Positions 1 through 6,189 of a DNA stretch of 20,079 bases are shown here, piece after piece. Every line of letters starts with the position of its first letter. The stretch's first letter is position 1. Below the pieces are notes generated by a model. The model was given only the letters and a program-made list of their open reading frames with translations. It was not told the DNA's origin and did not search any database. Source of the DNA: DASUZD01 sp036377055 (GTDB lineage Bacteria > Actinomycetota > Thermoleophilia > Gaiellales > Gaiellaceae). The position numbers and the translations under genes are program-made. Where the stretch lies: NCBI GenBank assembly GCA_036377055.1, contig DASUZD010000120.1, forward strand, positions 1-20,079. Reading direction: 5' to 3'.

Positions 1-133
1 GGTCCGTGACGAGCAGGGGACGGGTGACTCCGAGGCCGGCGACGAGCTCGCCCACGTGCGCGATCGAACCGGCGCCGTGGACGATCCGGGTCGGCACCTC
101 GACAGCTCGGACTGCCGCGACTTCTACGCTCAC
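1..133 (-). CDS. Iron-containing alcohol dehydrogenase, N-terminal fragment (cut by window edge)
   Basis: Reading leftward from a GTG at 133, the 44 visible residues include PTRIVHGAGSIAHVGELVAG followed by LGVTRPLLVTD. This is the characteristic opening of group III (iron-containing) alcohol dehydrogenases: a short strand ending in an F/V-G-x-G-x-[IL] element, a helix, then a strand ending in (L)LVTD. The family uses NAD(P) and usually Fe(II) or Zn to interconvert alcohols and aldehydes in the cytoplasm; the metal-binding histidines lie outside the window. The GTG is the only usable start, because an in-frame TAG lies 18 nt upstream of it. No strong ribosome-binding site is visible. It begins 36 nt after the preceding leftward gene and is probably the last visible member of the fhs operon. 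The substrate cannot be told from this fragment. Confidence 0.75.
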   Translation of the reverse strand, partial: MSVEVAAVRAVEVPTRIVHGAGSIAHVGELVAGLGVTRPLLVTD

Positions 134-169
134 GGGCCGGCGAGCCTATCGCAACGCGTCGGCGGCAAA

Positions 170-472
170 TCAGCGCTCGGGGATCTTGAGCTCGCGCCCG
201 ACGTAGAAGCCCGAGCGTTCCTCGAGCACGTACGGCGCCATCGCGCGCCGGCGCTCGGCCTCGACCTCGGAGAGCCGGAACTCCTCGCGCGACTCCGGCG
301 ACTCCCAGATCGAGATCCCGACGACCTCGTTGCCGTCGGCCGAGTAGCACTCGTAGGCGCGCAGCATCCCCTTCGGGAAGTCCGCCGGCCGCCAGGCGCG
401 CGAGAACTCCTCCCGCGCGCCTGGCTTCAACCGTCGTGTGGTGATCCAGACGTAGGCCTGATCGAGCTCCAT
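170..472 (-). CDS. Small dimeric alpha/beta-barrel protein (antibiotic biosynthesis monooxygenase-like)
   Basis: This 100-residue protein has the size and pattern of a ferredoxin-like dimeric alpha/beta-barrel (ABM/EthD-type): a first strand (YVWITTRRLKPG), a helix (REEFSRAWRP), a strand with a small-residue turn (EVVGISIWESPESREEF) and a final helix and strand rich in charge (EAERRRAMAPYVLEERSGFYV). Such proteins are cytoplasmic and act as cofactorless monooxygenases, haem-degrading enzymes, isomerases or unknown accessory proteins. No catalytic residue can be assigned here. The ATG follows the permease stop codon TAG with no intervening base, so translation is very likely coupled to the permease, and it belongs to the fhs operon. 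The family call rests on fold pattern only and the function is unknown. Confidence 0.6.
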   Translation of the reverse strand: MELDQAYVWITTRRLKPGAREEFSRAWRPADFPKGMLRAYECYSADGNEVVGISIWESPESREEFRLSEVEAERRRAMAPYVLEERSGFYVGRELKIPER

Positions 473-2086
473 CTACTCCGCCGGTATCTCTCCGTAGACC
501 ATCTTCAGGTTCAGCCCTTGTTGGCGCCGGTAGAGCCACGACGCGAGGTAGATCGCGATCGCGATCCCGTACAGGACCGCCATGTAGTACTCCGAGTTCC
601 GGAAGTTGACGCCGTAGACGGAGTCCTGGAACCACTTGTAGAGCGCGAACACGAGGATCGCGGTGAAGGCCGTGGCCGCGGCGGTGATGAGCGGGACGCC
701 CGCCACCTTGTACTTCGCGATCGGCGATGCGTTGTAGATGTCGGGCCGCCGCCACGGGAAGATCGCCGCCGAGACCGCCGAGCCCAGGAAGGTGATCGCG
801 ATCACGAGCGTGGCGTCGAACGTCCAGCTCGAGAACTTCGTGTTGTACGCGTAGAAGTAGCTGATCGGAATCGACGGGACCAGCATCAACGCGAGCGCGA
901 CGTACGGGACGCCCTTCGAGCTGACCTTCGCCGCGGTCTCGGGCAGCACGCGATCGAACGCCGCGGCGAAGACGACCCGCGTCGAGGACAGGAACACCGT
1001 CCCGACCCAGCCGAAGAACCACAGGCTCAGGATCCCGACGATGATGAACTGGAGCGCGGGACTCCCGGTGAAGAACGCCACCAGGGTGCCCGGATACGGG
1101 AAGACGCCGAGCGGCCCCGTCCCGGCCCAGTAGGCGGCGTTCGACGCCTGGTACCAGCTCCAGCCGAACGTGTGCGCGAACAGGCCGAGGAAGATCGCCG
1201 CGACTGCCGTCGTCGCGAGGAGGGCGCCGCCCATCGCGTAGATGTTCTTGCGGAAGTCCGAGGCTCCACGCACCTCGCCGTACAGCGTCGCGCCCCAGTT
1301 CGACCAGAGGTTGAAGAAGAAGAGGATCGGGATCAGCAGCAAGATCTGGCCGAAGTGGAACGACGCGAGCGAGGCGTAGCTCCCCGCGCCTGCCTTCGCA
1401 GTGGCCGCGTATGCGTCCCCGGACGTGTGGTAGACGTCGTGGGCCTGCGAGTTGAACGCCGAGATGAAGTCGCTCTTCGAGTGCGCGATGAGCAGCACGA
1501 ACATGATCAGGAGACCGACGCAGCCGCCGTAGAAGCAGAGCTTCTGGAAGCGCGCGTACGTCCGGATTCCGGCCGCCACGAGCAACGACGCCATCACCGC
1601 CACGATCATCGACGACGTGAACACGCCGTTGTGGCTCGCCCAGAACGTGACCCCGCGATCCCAGCCGATGATGGCCGAGAGCGGGCTCAGCACCATGATG
1701 TTGAGGATGTTGGCGTAGATCGGAACCCAGTGCCAGAGGATGAACCACCAGCCGCACGCCGCCAGCACGAATCCGAGTCCGCCGCCTAGCGTTCGGCTGA
1801 TCCAGACGTAGTCGCCCCCGGCGCGCGGCATCGCCGCGATCAGCGACGCGTAGGTGATCGCCTGGAAGACCAGGTATGCGCCGGTGAGGATCGCCGCCCA
1901 GAGCAGGCTGCCTCTCGGGATGAAGTTGGCGAACGAGAACGCGTACAGCCCCAGCGTGACGAAGTTGATCGAGATCGCCGAGTAGATGAACGCGTCGCGG
2001 ACCGACCAGCCCTTGACGAGGCCGGTCGCCTTGCGGACGAAGAGGGCCTGCTCTCCTGCCTGAGCTGCCCCGGCCATCGTTGTCAT
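473..2086 (-). CDS. APC-superfamily amino acid/amine permease
   Basis: A 537-residue integral membrane protein with roughly 12 or more hydrophobic segments. The N-terminal part carries the APC hallmark: a charged cytoplasmic start (LVKGWSVRDAFIYSAISINF), a first helix, then a helix-loop with AAMPRAGGDYVWISRTLGGG at about residues 84-103, the conserved P-R-(A/S)-G-G-x-Y motif of TM3. The C-terminus ends in a last membrane helix and a basic tail (YRRQQGLN). These carriers take up amino acids or amines by cation symport or exchange. The start ATG at 2086 has an AGGAGG six bases upstream. The gene begins 10 nt after the metallophosphoesterase stop and touches the next gene. Its place beside a demethylating dehydrogenase suggests it imports the methylated amine or amino acid, but the substrate is not readable from sequence. 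Confidence 0.85.
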   Translation of the reverse strand: MTTMAGAAQAGEQALFVRKATGLVKGWSVRDAFIYSAISINFVTLGLYAFSFANFIPRGSLLWAAILTGAYLVFQAITYASLIAAMPRAGGDYVWISRTLGGGLGFVLAACGWWFILWHWVPIYANILNIMVLSPLSAIIGWDRGVTFWASHNGVFTSSMIVAVMASLLVAAGIRTYARFQKLCFYGGCVGLLIMFVLLIAHSKSDFISAFNSQAHDVYHTSGDAYAATAKAGAGSYASLASFHFGQILLLIPILFFFNLWSNWGATLYGEVRGASDFRKNIYAMGGALLATTAVAAIFLGLFAHTFGWSWYQASNAAYWAGTGPLGVFPYPGTLVAFFTGSPALQFIIVGILSLWFFGWVGTVFLSSTRVVFAAAFDRVLPETAAKVSSKGVPYVALALMLVPSIPISYFYAYNTKFSSWTFDATLVIAITFLGSAVSAAIFPWRRPDIYNASPIAKYKVAGVPLITAAATAFTAILVFALYKWFQDSVYGVNFRNSEYYMAVLYGIAIAIYLASWLYRRQQGLNLKMVYGEIPAE

Positions 2087-2096
2087 CCTGTTCCTC

Positions 2097-3038
2097 CTAT
2101 CCGCTGGTGAGGATGAAGCGCTTGACCTTCTTCTTGCCGTCGAGCTCGACGACTGCGCCGAGCAGCTGCCCCTGCTCGTACGAGCTGCCCGGGTTGATGC
2201 ATAGCGTTCGACCGATGCGCGCGGTGCCTTTCGCCTCGTGGATGTGGCCGTGGAGGCCGAGGCAGGGCTGATGCTCCTCGATCGCGGCGCGCACCGCGGT
2301 CGAGCCCACCGGGACCGTCGACCGCCCCGCCTCCTTGAGCGACATGTCCTTCGTGAGCTGCGGAGCGTCGTCGAGGCCTGACTTGTAGGGCGGGCAGTGG
2401 AGGCTGAAGATCGTCCGCTCCGGCGGTGCGGTCACCTGGTCGGTGATCGCGCGGATCCGGGTCCCGAGATCCTCCTCATCCTCCTCTCGATACGTATTCC
2501 AGGGTGTCCGGTTCGCCCAGCCGCTCGAGACCATCTGGTAGCCGTCGATCTCGACCACCTCGCCCTCGGCGAGCTCCACCGTCTTCGCGTCGCGGATCAC
2601 CTCGTCGACGTCGAGCTGGTCGTCGTTCCCGGGGCAGACGAAGCACCGGATGCCCGTGCCCTCCAGCTTCTCGTCCGCGATCCGCATCCAGCGCTCCACG
2701 GTCTTCAGCATCTCGCGCTCGAACAGCCCGTGCCAGTGGGCCTCGTTCTCCTGGAGGTCCCGCACCCCTTCCGGCGTCGTGCGGAACGGGTAGTACCCGC
2801 GCCGGATCACCGCCTCCTCGAACGCCGCGACCGCCGGCTCGCCGACGAGCTCTTCGCGGTTCTCGAGCAGGGTCGCGTGCCAGCGGTCGCCGCCGTCGTG
2901 GATGACCGGGACGAGCGCCTTCCCGGTCATGTCGCCTCCGAGGACGATCACGTCCGCCTCGTAGTGCTGGCCGCTGTTCAGAAACTTGCGCCAGCACGTC
3001 TCGGAGCCGTGGATGTCGGTTGCGAAGAAGAGCCTCAT
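2097..3038 (-). CDS. Calcineurin-like metallophosphoesterase
   Basis: This 313-residue protein has the ordered metal-binding blocks of the calcineurin-like phosphoesterase family: D8-I-H10 (ATDIHGS), GGD ending at D36, the GN[HD] block as CPGNDD (family usually GNHE/GNHD), a histidine in FSLHCPPYKSGLD, and the terminal GHxH in GLHGHIHEAKG. It should bind two divalent metals and cleave phosphomono- or diesters in the cytoplasm; no signal peptide is present. The chosen ATG is preceded by GGAGG, and its first bases overlap the TGA of the upstream nucleotidyltransferase gene (ATGA), indicating translational coupling. The reading frame extends further upstream, but that part is the shadow of the neighbouring gene. 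The substrate is unknown. Its pairing with a nucleotidyltransferase is noted as a finding. Confidence 0.85.
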   Translation of the reverse strand: MRLFFATDIHGSETCWRKFLNSGQHYEADVIVLGGDMTGKALVPVIHDGGDRWHATLLENREELVGEPAVAAFEEAVIRRGYYPFRTTPEGVRDLQENEAHWHGLFEREMLKTVERWMRIADEKLEGTGIRCFVCPGNDDQLDVDEVIRDAKTVELAEGEVVEIDGYQMVSSGWANRTPWNTYREEDEEDLGTRIRAITDQVTAPPERTIFSLHCPPYKSGLDDAPQLTKDMSLKEAGRSTVPVGSTAVRAAIEEHQPCLGLHGHIHEAKGTARIGRTLCINPGSSYEQGQLLGAVVELDGKKKVKRFILTSG

Positions 3039-3781
3039 GCGCGTTCCTCCGGAAGGTCGTACCAGCGCTTGCGCTCGCCAAGGCGCGCGCGCAGGCGCCA
3101 CGCGCGCGACTTCGGCTCCGCCTCGATGCGGTCTTCGAGCTCCGAGAAGCGAGTCGCGACCGCGGCGAGATCGTCGCCGTAGGCGGCGGACTGCTGCCGG
3201 CACGCCTCGAGGTTGCGGGTGATCGTCCGCCAGAGACCCCAGTCCTCCGAGCAGAGCTGCGCGATCCGTCCCGCATTGACGGTCTCGCCGTCCTCGTCTC
3301 CGAGCTCCCGGTCGTGCAGGACGGCGACCGCGTCGCGCACGTCCTTCTCGTTCAGCTCGATCACCTGGAGCTTCGTCAGGAGCAGCTCGGCGAGCGGAAT
3401 CGACGTCTCGTCCACCTCGATGCGGCCTTCGAGCGGAACCTCGTGACACATGCGGAACGCGCCCACGAACACGTCGACCTGCCGCCCGTGCTCGTGGTCG
3501 AAGAAGAGCAGCCGCTCCTTGACGTTGAGCGCGTTGAAGGAGACGTGCGGCTCGTAGCCGAGCTCGCGAAAGAGCTTCTGGGCGGGACCCGACGACCGTC
3601 GCCCGGTGACGAAGTCGAGGTCGCCGTATGTTCGCTCCAGCGCGGGGGGCAACCCGTTCGGCGCCCGCAGGCGGACGGCGACGCCGCCGAGGAGCCGGAG
3701 CGGCACGCCTTCCTCGCGGGCGGCCGAGAGGACCCGAGCGCCCTCGGCTACGACGTCGGCGTCGATGTCAGAAGAGCCCAA
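3035..3781 (-). CDS. Predicted nucleotidyltransferase (AbiEii/MNT-like fold)
   Basis: The 248-residue product shows the core of a nucleotidyltransferase fold: LLGGVAVRL (G32-G33), then YGDLDFVT with the metal-binding pair D54-x-D56, a third acidic residue D103 in RQVDVFVG, and a conserved lysine K137 in AELLLTKLQV, followed by EKDVRDAVAVL. This GG...DxD...D...K...KD.xD order is typical of AbiEii-related and similar unclassified nucleotidyltransferases. The C-terminal third is charged and helical. The longest frame starts at a TTG at 3781, 14 nt inside the end of fhs; no ATG or GTG lies close downstream, so coupling to fhs is likely but the exact start is uncertain. It overlaps the phosphoesterase by 4 nt. 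The target (protein, RNA or small molecule) is unknown, and no antitoxin partner gene is seen next to it. Confidence 0.7.
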   Translation of the reverse strand: MGSSDIDADVVAEGARVLSAAREEGVPLRLLGGVAVRLRAPNGLPPALERTYGDLDFVTGRRSSGPAQKLFRELGYEPHVSFNALNVKERLLFFDHEHGRQVDVFVGAFRMCHEVPLEGRIEVDETSIPLAELLLTKLQVIELNEKDVRDAVAVLHDRELGDEDGETVNAGRIAQLCSEDWGLWRTITRNLEACRQQSAAYGDDLAAVATRFSELEDRIEAEPKSRAWRLRARLGERKRWYDLPEERA

Positions 3782-5423
3782 CCGTCTTCCCTTCGGCGTC
3801 GATGTCCACGTTGATCGCCGCGGGTGTCGCCCCGAGGCCGGGCATCGTCTGCATGTCCCCGCAGAGCGCCACGATCCAGCCCGCGCCGGTGTACGCGCGC
3901 AGGTCGCGCACCGTGACGGTGAAGCCCGTCGGCGCGTTGGTCAGGGCCACGTCGTGCGAGAGCGACAGATGCGTCTTGGCCATGCAGATCGGGAGCTCCT
4001 CGAGCCCCAGCTTCGTGAACTGGTCGATTCTCTCTCGCGCGGCCGGCTGAAGGAAGATCCCGTCCGCGCCGTAGACGCGCGTGGCGATCGCGTCGATCTT
4101 CGCCTCGATCGGCGCGTCGAGCGAATAGAGGAAGTCGAACGCGTTCGGCTCGTCGGCGGCGGCGAAGACGGCCTCCGCGAGCGCGGCCGCGCCCGCGCCG
4201 CCCTCTTCGAACGCGTCGTTCACCTCCGCCGCGTAGGCGCCCTGCTCGAGGGCGAGCTTGCGGACGAGCTCGATCTCCTCGTCCACGTCCCCCGGAAAGC
4301 GATTGACGGCCACGACGGCGTTCAGCCCGAACTGCCGGACGATCCCGAGATGCCGAGCGAGGTTCGCGGCGCCGACCTCGATCGCCTCGCTCCCACCCTC
4401 GGGAGCGCCTCCGTGATGCTTGAGCGCCTTCACGGTCGCCACGAGCACGACGGCGTTCGGTCGGAGGTCGCCCGCGCGGCAGACGATGTCGAAGAACTTC
4501 TCCATCCCCATGTCCGCCCCGAAGCCGCTCTCCGTCACCATGCAGTCGCCGAGCTTGAGCGCGACGCGGTCCGCGACCAGCGAGTTGTTGCCGTGCGCGA
4601 TGTTCGCGAACGGGCCGCAGTGGACGAGGGCGGGCTGCCCCTCGAGCGTCTGGACGAGGTTCGGCTTGATCGTCTCCTTCAGCAGGACGGCCATCGCCCC
4701 GGCCGCACGCAGCTGCTCGGCCGTCACGCTCTCGCCCTCGAAGGTCTGGGCGACGGTGATCGCGCCCAGTCGCCGGCGGAGGTCCTCGAGGTCGGACGCG
4801 ACGGCGACGATCGCCATCACCTCCGAGGCGGCCGTGATGTCGAAGCCGGTCTGGCGTGGGTAGCCGTTCGCGCGGCCGCCGAGGCCGATCGCGATGTCGC
4901 GCAGGGCCCGGTCGTTCATGTCCATGCAGCGGCGCCAGCTGATCGAGAGCGGGTCGATGCCGAGCTTGTTCCCGTGCAACAGGTGCGCCTCGAGCATGGC
5001 GGCGAGCAGGTTGTTGGCCGCGCCGATCGCGTGGATGTCGCCCGTGAAGTGGAGGTTCATGTCCTCCATCGGGACGACCTGGGCGTAGCCGCCGCCGGCG
5101 GCGCCGCCCTTGATCCCGAACACCGGCCCGAGCGACGCCTCGCGGATGCAGAGCACCGGCTCCTTGCCGATGTACCCCAGGCCCTGCGTGAGCGAGACGG
5201 CGGTGGTCGTCTTCCCCTCGCCCGCCTTCGTCGGCGTGATCGCCGTGACGTCGATCAGCTTCCCGTCCGGGCTACCGGCGAGCCGGTCGAGGACGGAGAG
5301 GTCGATCTTCGCCTTGAAGCGTCCGTAGAGGTCGACCTCCTCGGAATGGAGGCCGAGCCCGGCCGCCAGCTCGTCGACGGGACGGAGCGCCGCGCTCTGC
5401 GCGATCTCGAGGGACGAGGGCAT
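3768..5423 (-). CDS. fhs: Formate-tetrahydrofolate ligase
   Basis: A 551-residue enzyme (family about 550-560) that joins formate to tetrahydrofolate with ATP to give 10-formyl-THF and can run in reverse to yield formate and ATP. The nucleotide loop TPTKAGEGKTTT is at residues 63-74. The family signatures FGIKGGAAGGGYAQVVPMED and LHFTGDIHAIGAANNLLAA follow, then VHCGPFANIAHGNNS and a C-terminal region with GDMQTMPGLG. All blocks are intact. The ATG at 5423 gives the usual length. A GTG at 5438 preceded by GAAGG is an equally plausible start and would add five residues; the open frame beyond it runs into the divergent regulator and is not part of the gene. It is the first gene of the leftward operon and faces a demethylase with a folate-binding domain, which fits handling of methyl-derived C1 units. 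Confidence 0.96.
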   Translation of the reverse strand: MPSSLEIAQSAALRPVDELAAGLGLHSEEVDLYGRFKAKIDLSVLDRLAGSPDGKLIDVTAITPTKAGEGKTTTAVSLTQGLGYIGKEPVLCIREASLGPVFGIKGGAAGGGYAQVVPMEDMNLHFTGDIHAIGAANNLLAAMLEAHLLHGNKLGIDPLSISWRRCMDMNDRALRDIAIGLGGRANGYPRQTGFDITAASEVMAIVAVASDLEDLRRRLGAITVAQTFEGESVTAEQLRAAGAMAVLLKETIKPNLVQTLEGQPALVHCGPFANIAHGNNSLVADRVALKLGDCMVTESGFGADMGMEKFFDIVCRAGDLRPNAVVLVATVKALKHHGGAPEGGSEAIEVGAANLARHLGIVRQFGLNAVVAVNRFPGDVDEEIELVRKLALEQGAYAAEVNDAFEEGGAGAAALAEAVFAAADEPNAFDFLYSLDAPIEAKIDAIATRVYGADGIFLQPAARERIDQFTKLGLEELPICMAKTHLSLSHDVALTNAPTGFTVTVRDLRAYTGAGWIVALCGDMQTMPGLGATPAAINVDIDAEGKTVGLF

Positions 5424-5502
5424 CCGCTGCAACGTCACGTGTGCCTTCGGCTCCCGGTCTCGTGCGGATGAGAACGAGCTGAGATATGAGTAATGTATCT
5501 CC
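5424..5502. promoter_or_regulatory. Divergent fhs / gntR control region
   Basis: This 79-bp gap separates the leftward fhs operon from the rightward gntR operon, so it must hold both promoters. Rightward, a TAATGT at 5491-5496 has a 4/6 match to TTGACA (ATGAGA, 5468-5473) 17 bp upstream. Leftward, TACATT (complement of 5492-5497) is a candidate -10 that would give a leader of roughly 45-65 nt before fhs. The two -10 candidates overlap almost completely and lie inside the inverted repeat described separately, so one bound regulator could shut both operons. Confidence 0.5.
5481..5501. promoter_or_regulatory. Inverted-repeat operator candidate for the GntR regulator
   Basis: GAGATA (5481-5486) and TATCTC (5496-5501) are perfect 6-bp inverted arms with a 9-bp centre, ending one base before the gntR start codon. 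The repeat covers the candidate -10 boxes of both divergent transcripts. A 15-bp centre-to-centre arm spacing suits a dimeric winged-helix repressor. The assignment to the adjacent regulator is inferred from position. Confidence 0.5.
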
Positions 5503-6189
5503 GTGGCAGCGGAAAAGGGGCAGGTCGGCGTCCTCCAGCCGTCGAGCCTGCCGCCGGCCTCGCTCGCCGACCGGGCGTACCACGCGATCCGGGACATGAT
5601 CGTCTCGCTCGAGCTCCGGCCCGGAGCAGTCATCGACGAACGCGGGCTGATGCAGCGACTCGGGATCGGACGCACGCCGACGCGAGAGGCCTTGCGCCGT
5701 CTCGCCCAGGAGCGACTGGTGGAGGTCTACCCCCGCCGCGGCATGTTCGTGACGAGCGTCGAGATCCGCGATCTCGCGAGCCTGACCGAGGTGCGATCGC
5801 TGCTCGAGAGCCACGCCGCGCGGCTCGCCGCCGAACGCGCGACCGACGACGACCTCGTCGCGCTGGAGTCGCTTCTGGACGAGCTCGACGCCCGGACTGA
5901 CCTCGATCCGAGCGAGCTCATGGCCCTGGACGAGCGGATCCACCGCCAGGTCTACCGCTCCGCCCACAACCCGTTCCTCGAGGCGGCCCTCGAGGAGCAC
6001 TACGTCCTGGCGCTCCGGATCTGGTACCTCGCGCTCGACCGGGCCCGAGAGCTCGAGGAGGCCGTGCTCGGCCACCGCGAGCTCCTGGAGGCGATCCTCG
6101 ACGGCGACGCCGACCGGGCCGAGGAGACGATGCTCCGGCACGTGCTCGACTTCGGCGAGGCGATGCGGCAGGTCTTGACGGGCACGTGA
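5503..6189 (+). CDS. GntR-family (FCD/FadR subfamily) transcriptional regulator
   Basis: This 228-residue protein has an N-terminal winged helix-turn-helix (about residues 20-85) with the GntR signature GRTPTREALRRL at 56-67 and the wing PRRGMFVTSV. An all-helical FCD effector domain follows (about 90-215), with the expected acidic/histidine pattern (DERIHRQVY, GHRELLEAI, MLRHVLDF) that usually binds a metal and a carboxylate ligand. The start is the GTG at 5503, six bases after a TAATGT -10 box, so the mRNA is probably leaderless. The stop overlaps the GTG of the dehydrogenase gene (GTGA), so regulator and enzyme are made from one transcript. Such proteins commonly repress catabolic genes until an intermediate binds. 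The ligand here is probably a methylated amino acid or related carboxylate, by context only. Confidence 0.92.
   Translation: MAAEKGQVGVLQPSSLPPASLADRAYHAIRDMIVSLELRPGAVIDERGLMQRLGIGRTPTREALRRLAQERLVEVYPRRGMFVTSVEIRDLASLTEVRSLLESHAARLAAERATDDDLVALESLLDELDARTDLDPSELMALDERIHRQVYRSAHNPFLEAALEEHYVLALRIWYLALDRARELEEAVLGHRELLEAILDGDADRAEETMLRHVLDFGEAMRQVLTGT

Noticed and set aside
56..1789. 577-codon open frame on the plus strand opposite the permease
   Set aside because: It is antisense to a clear permease and two other genes, is extremely rich in Arg, Asp and Glu with no domain pattern, and is the usual by-product of high-GC coding DNA.
3035..3781. Toxin-antitoxin system of the AbiE type
   Set aside because: The nucleotidyltransferase resembles AbiEii in fold motifs but no AbiEi-like antitoxin gene is adjacent; its neighbours are fhs and a phosphoesterase.
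3606..5471. 621-codon plus-strand frame opposite fhs
   Set aside because: Complement of the conserved fhs gene; composition is dominated by R, D, E, V and shows no family motif.
5424..5675. N-terminal extension of fhs beyond residue 1
   Set aside because: The added residues overlap the divergent GntR gene and its operator and have no fhs homology; only the GTG at 5438 remains a possible alternative start.
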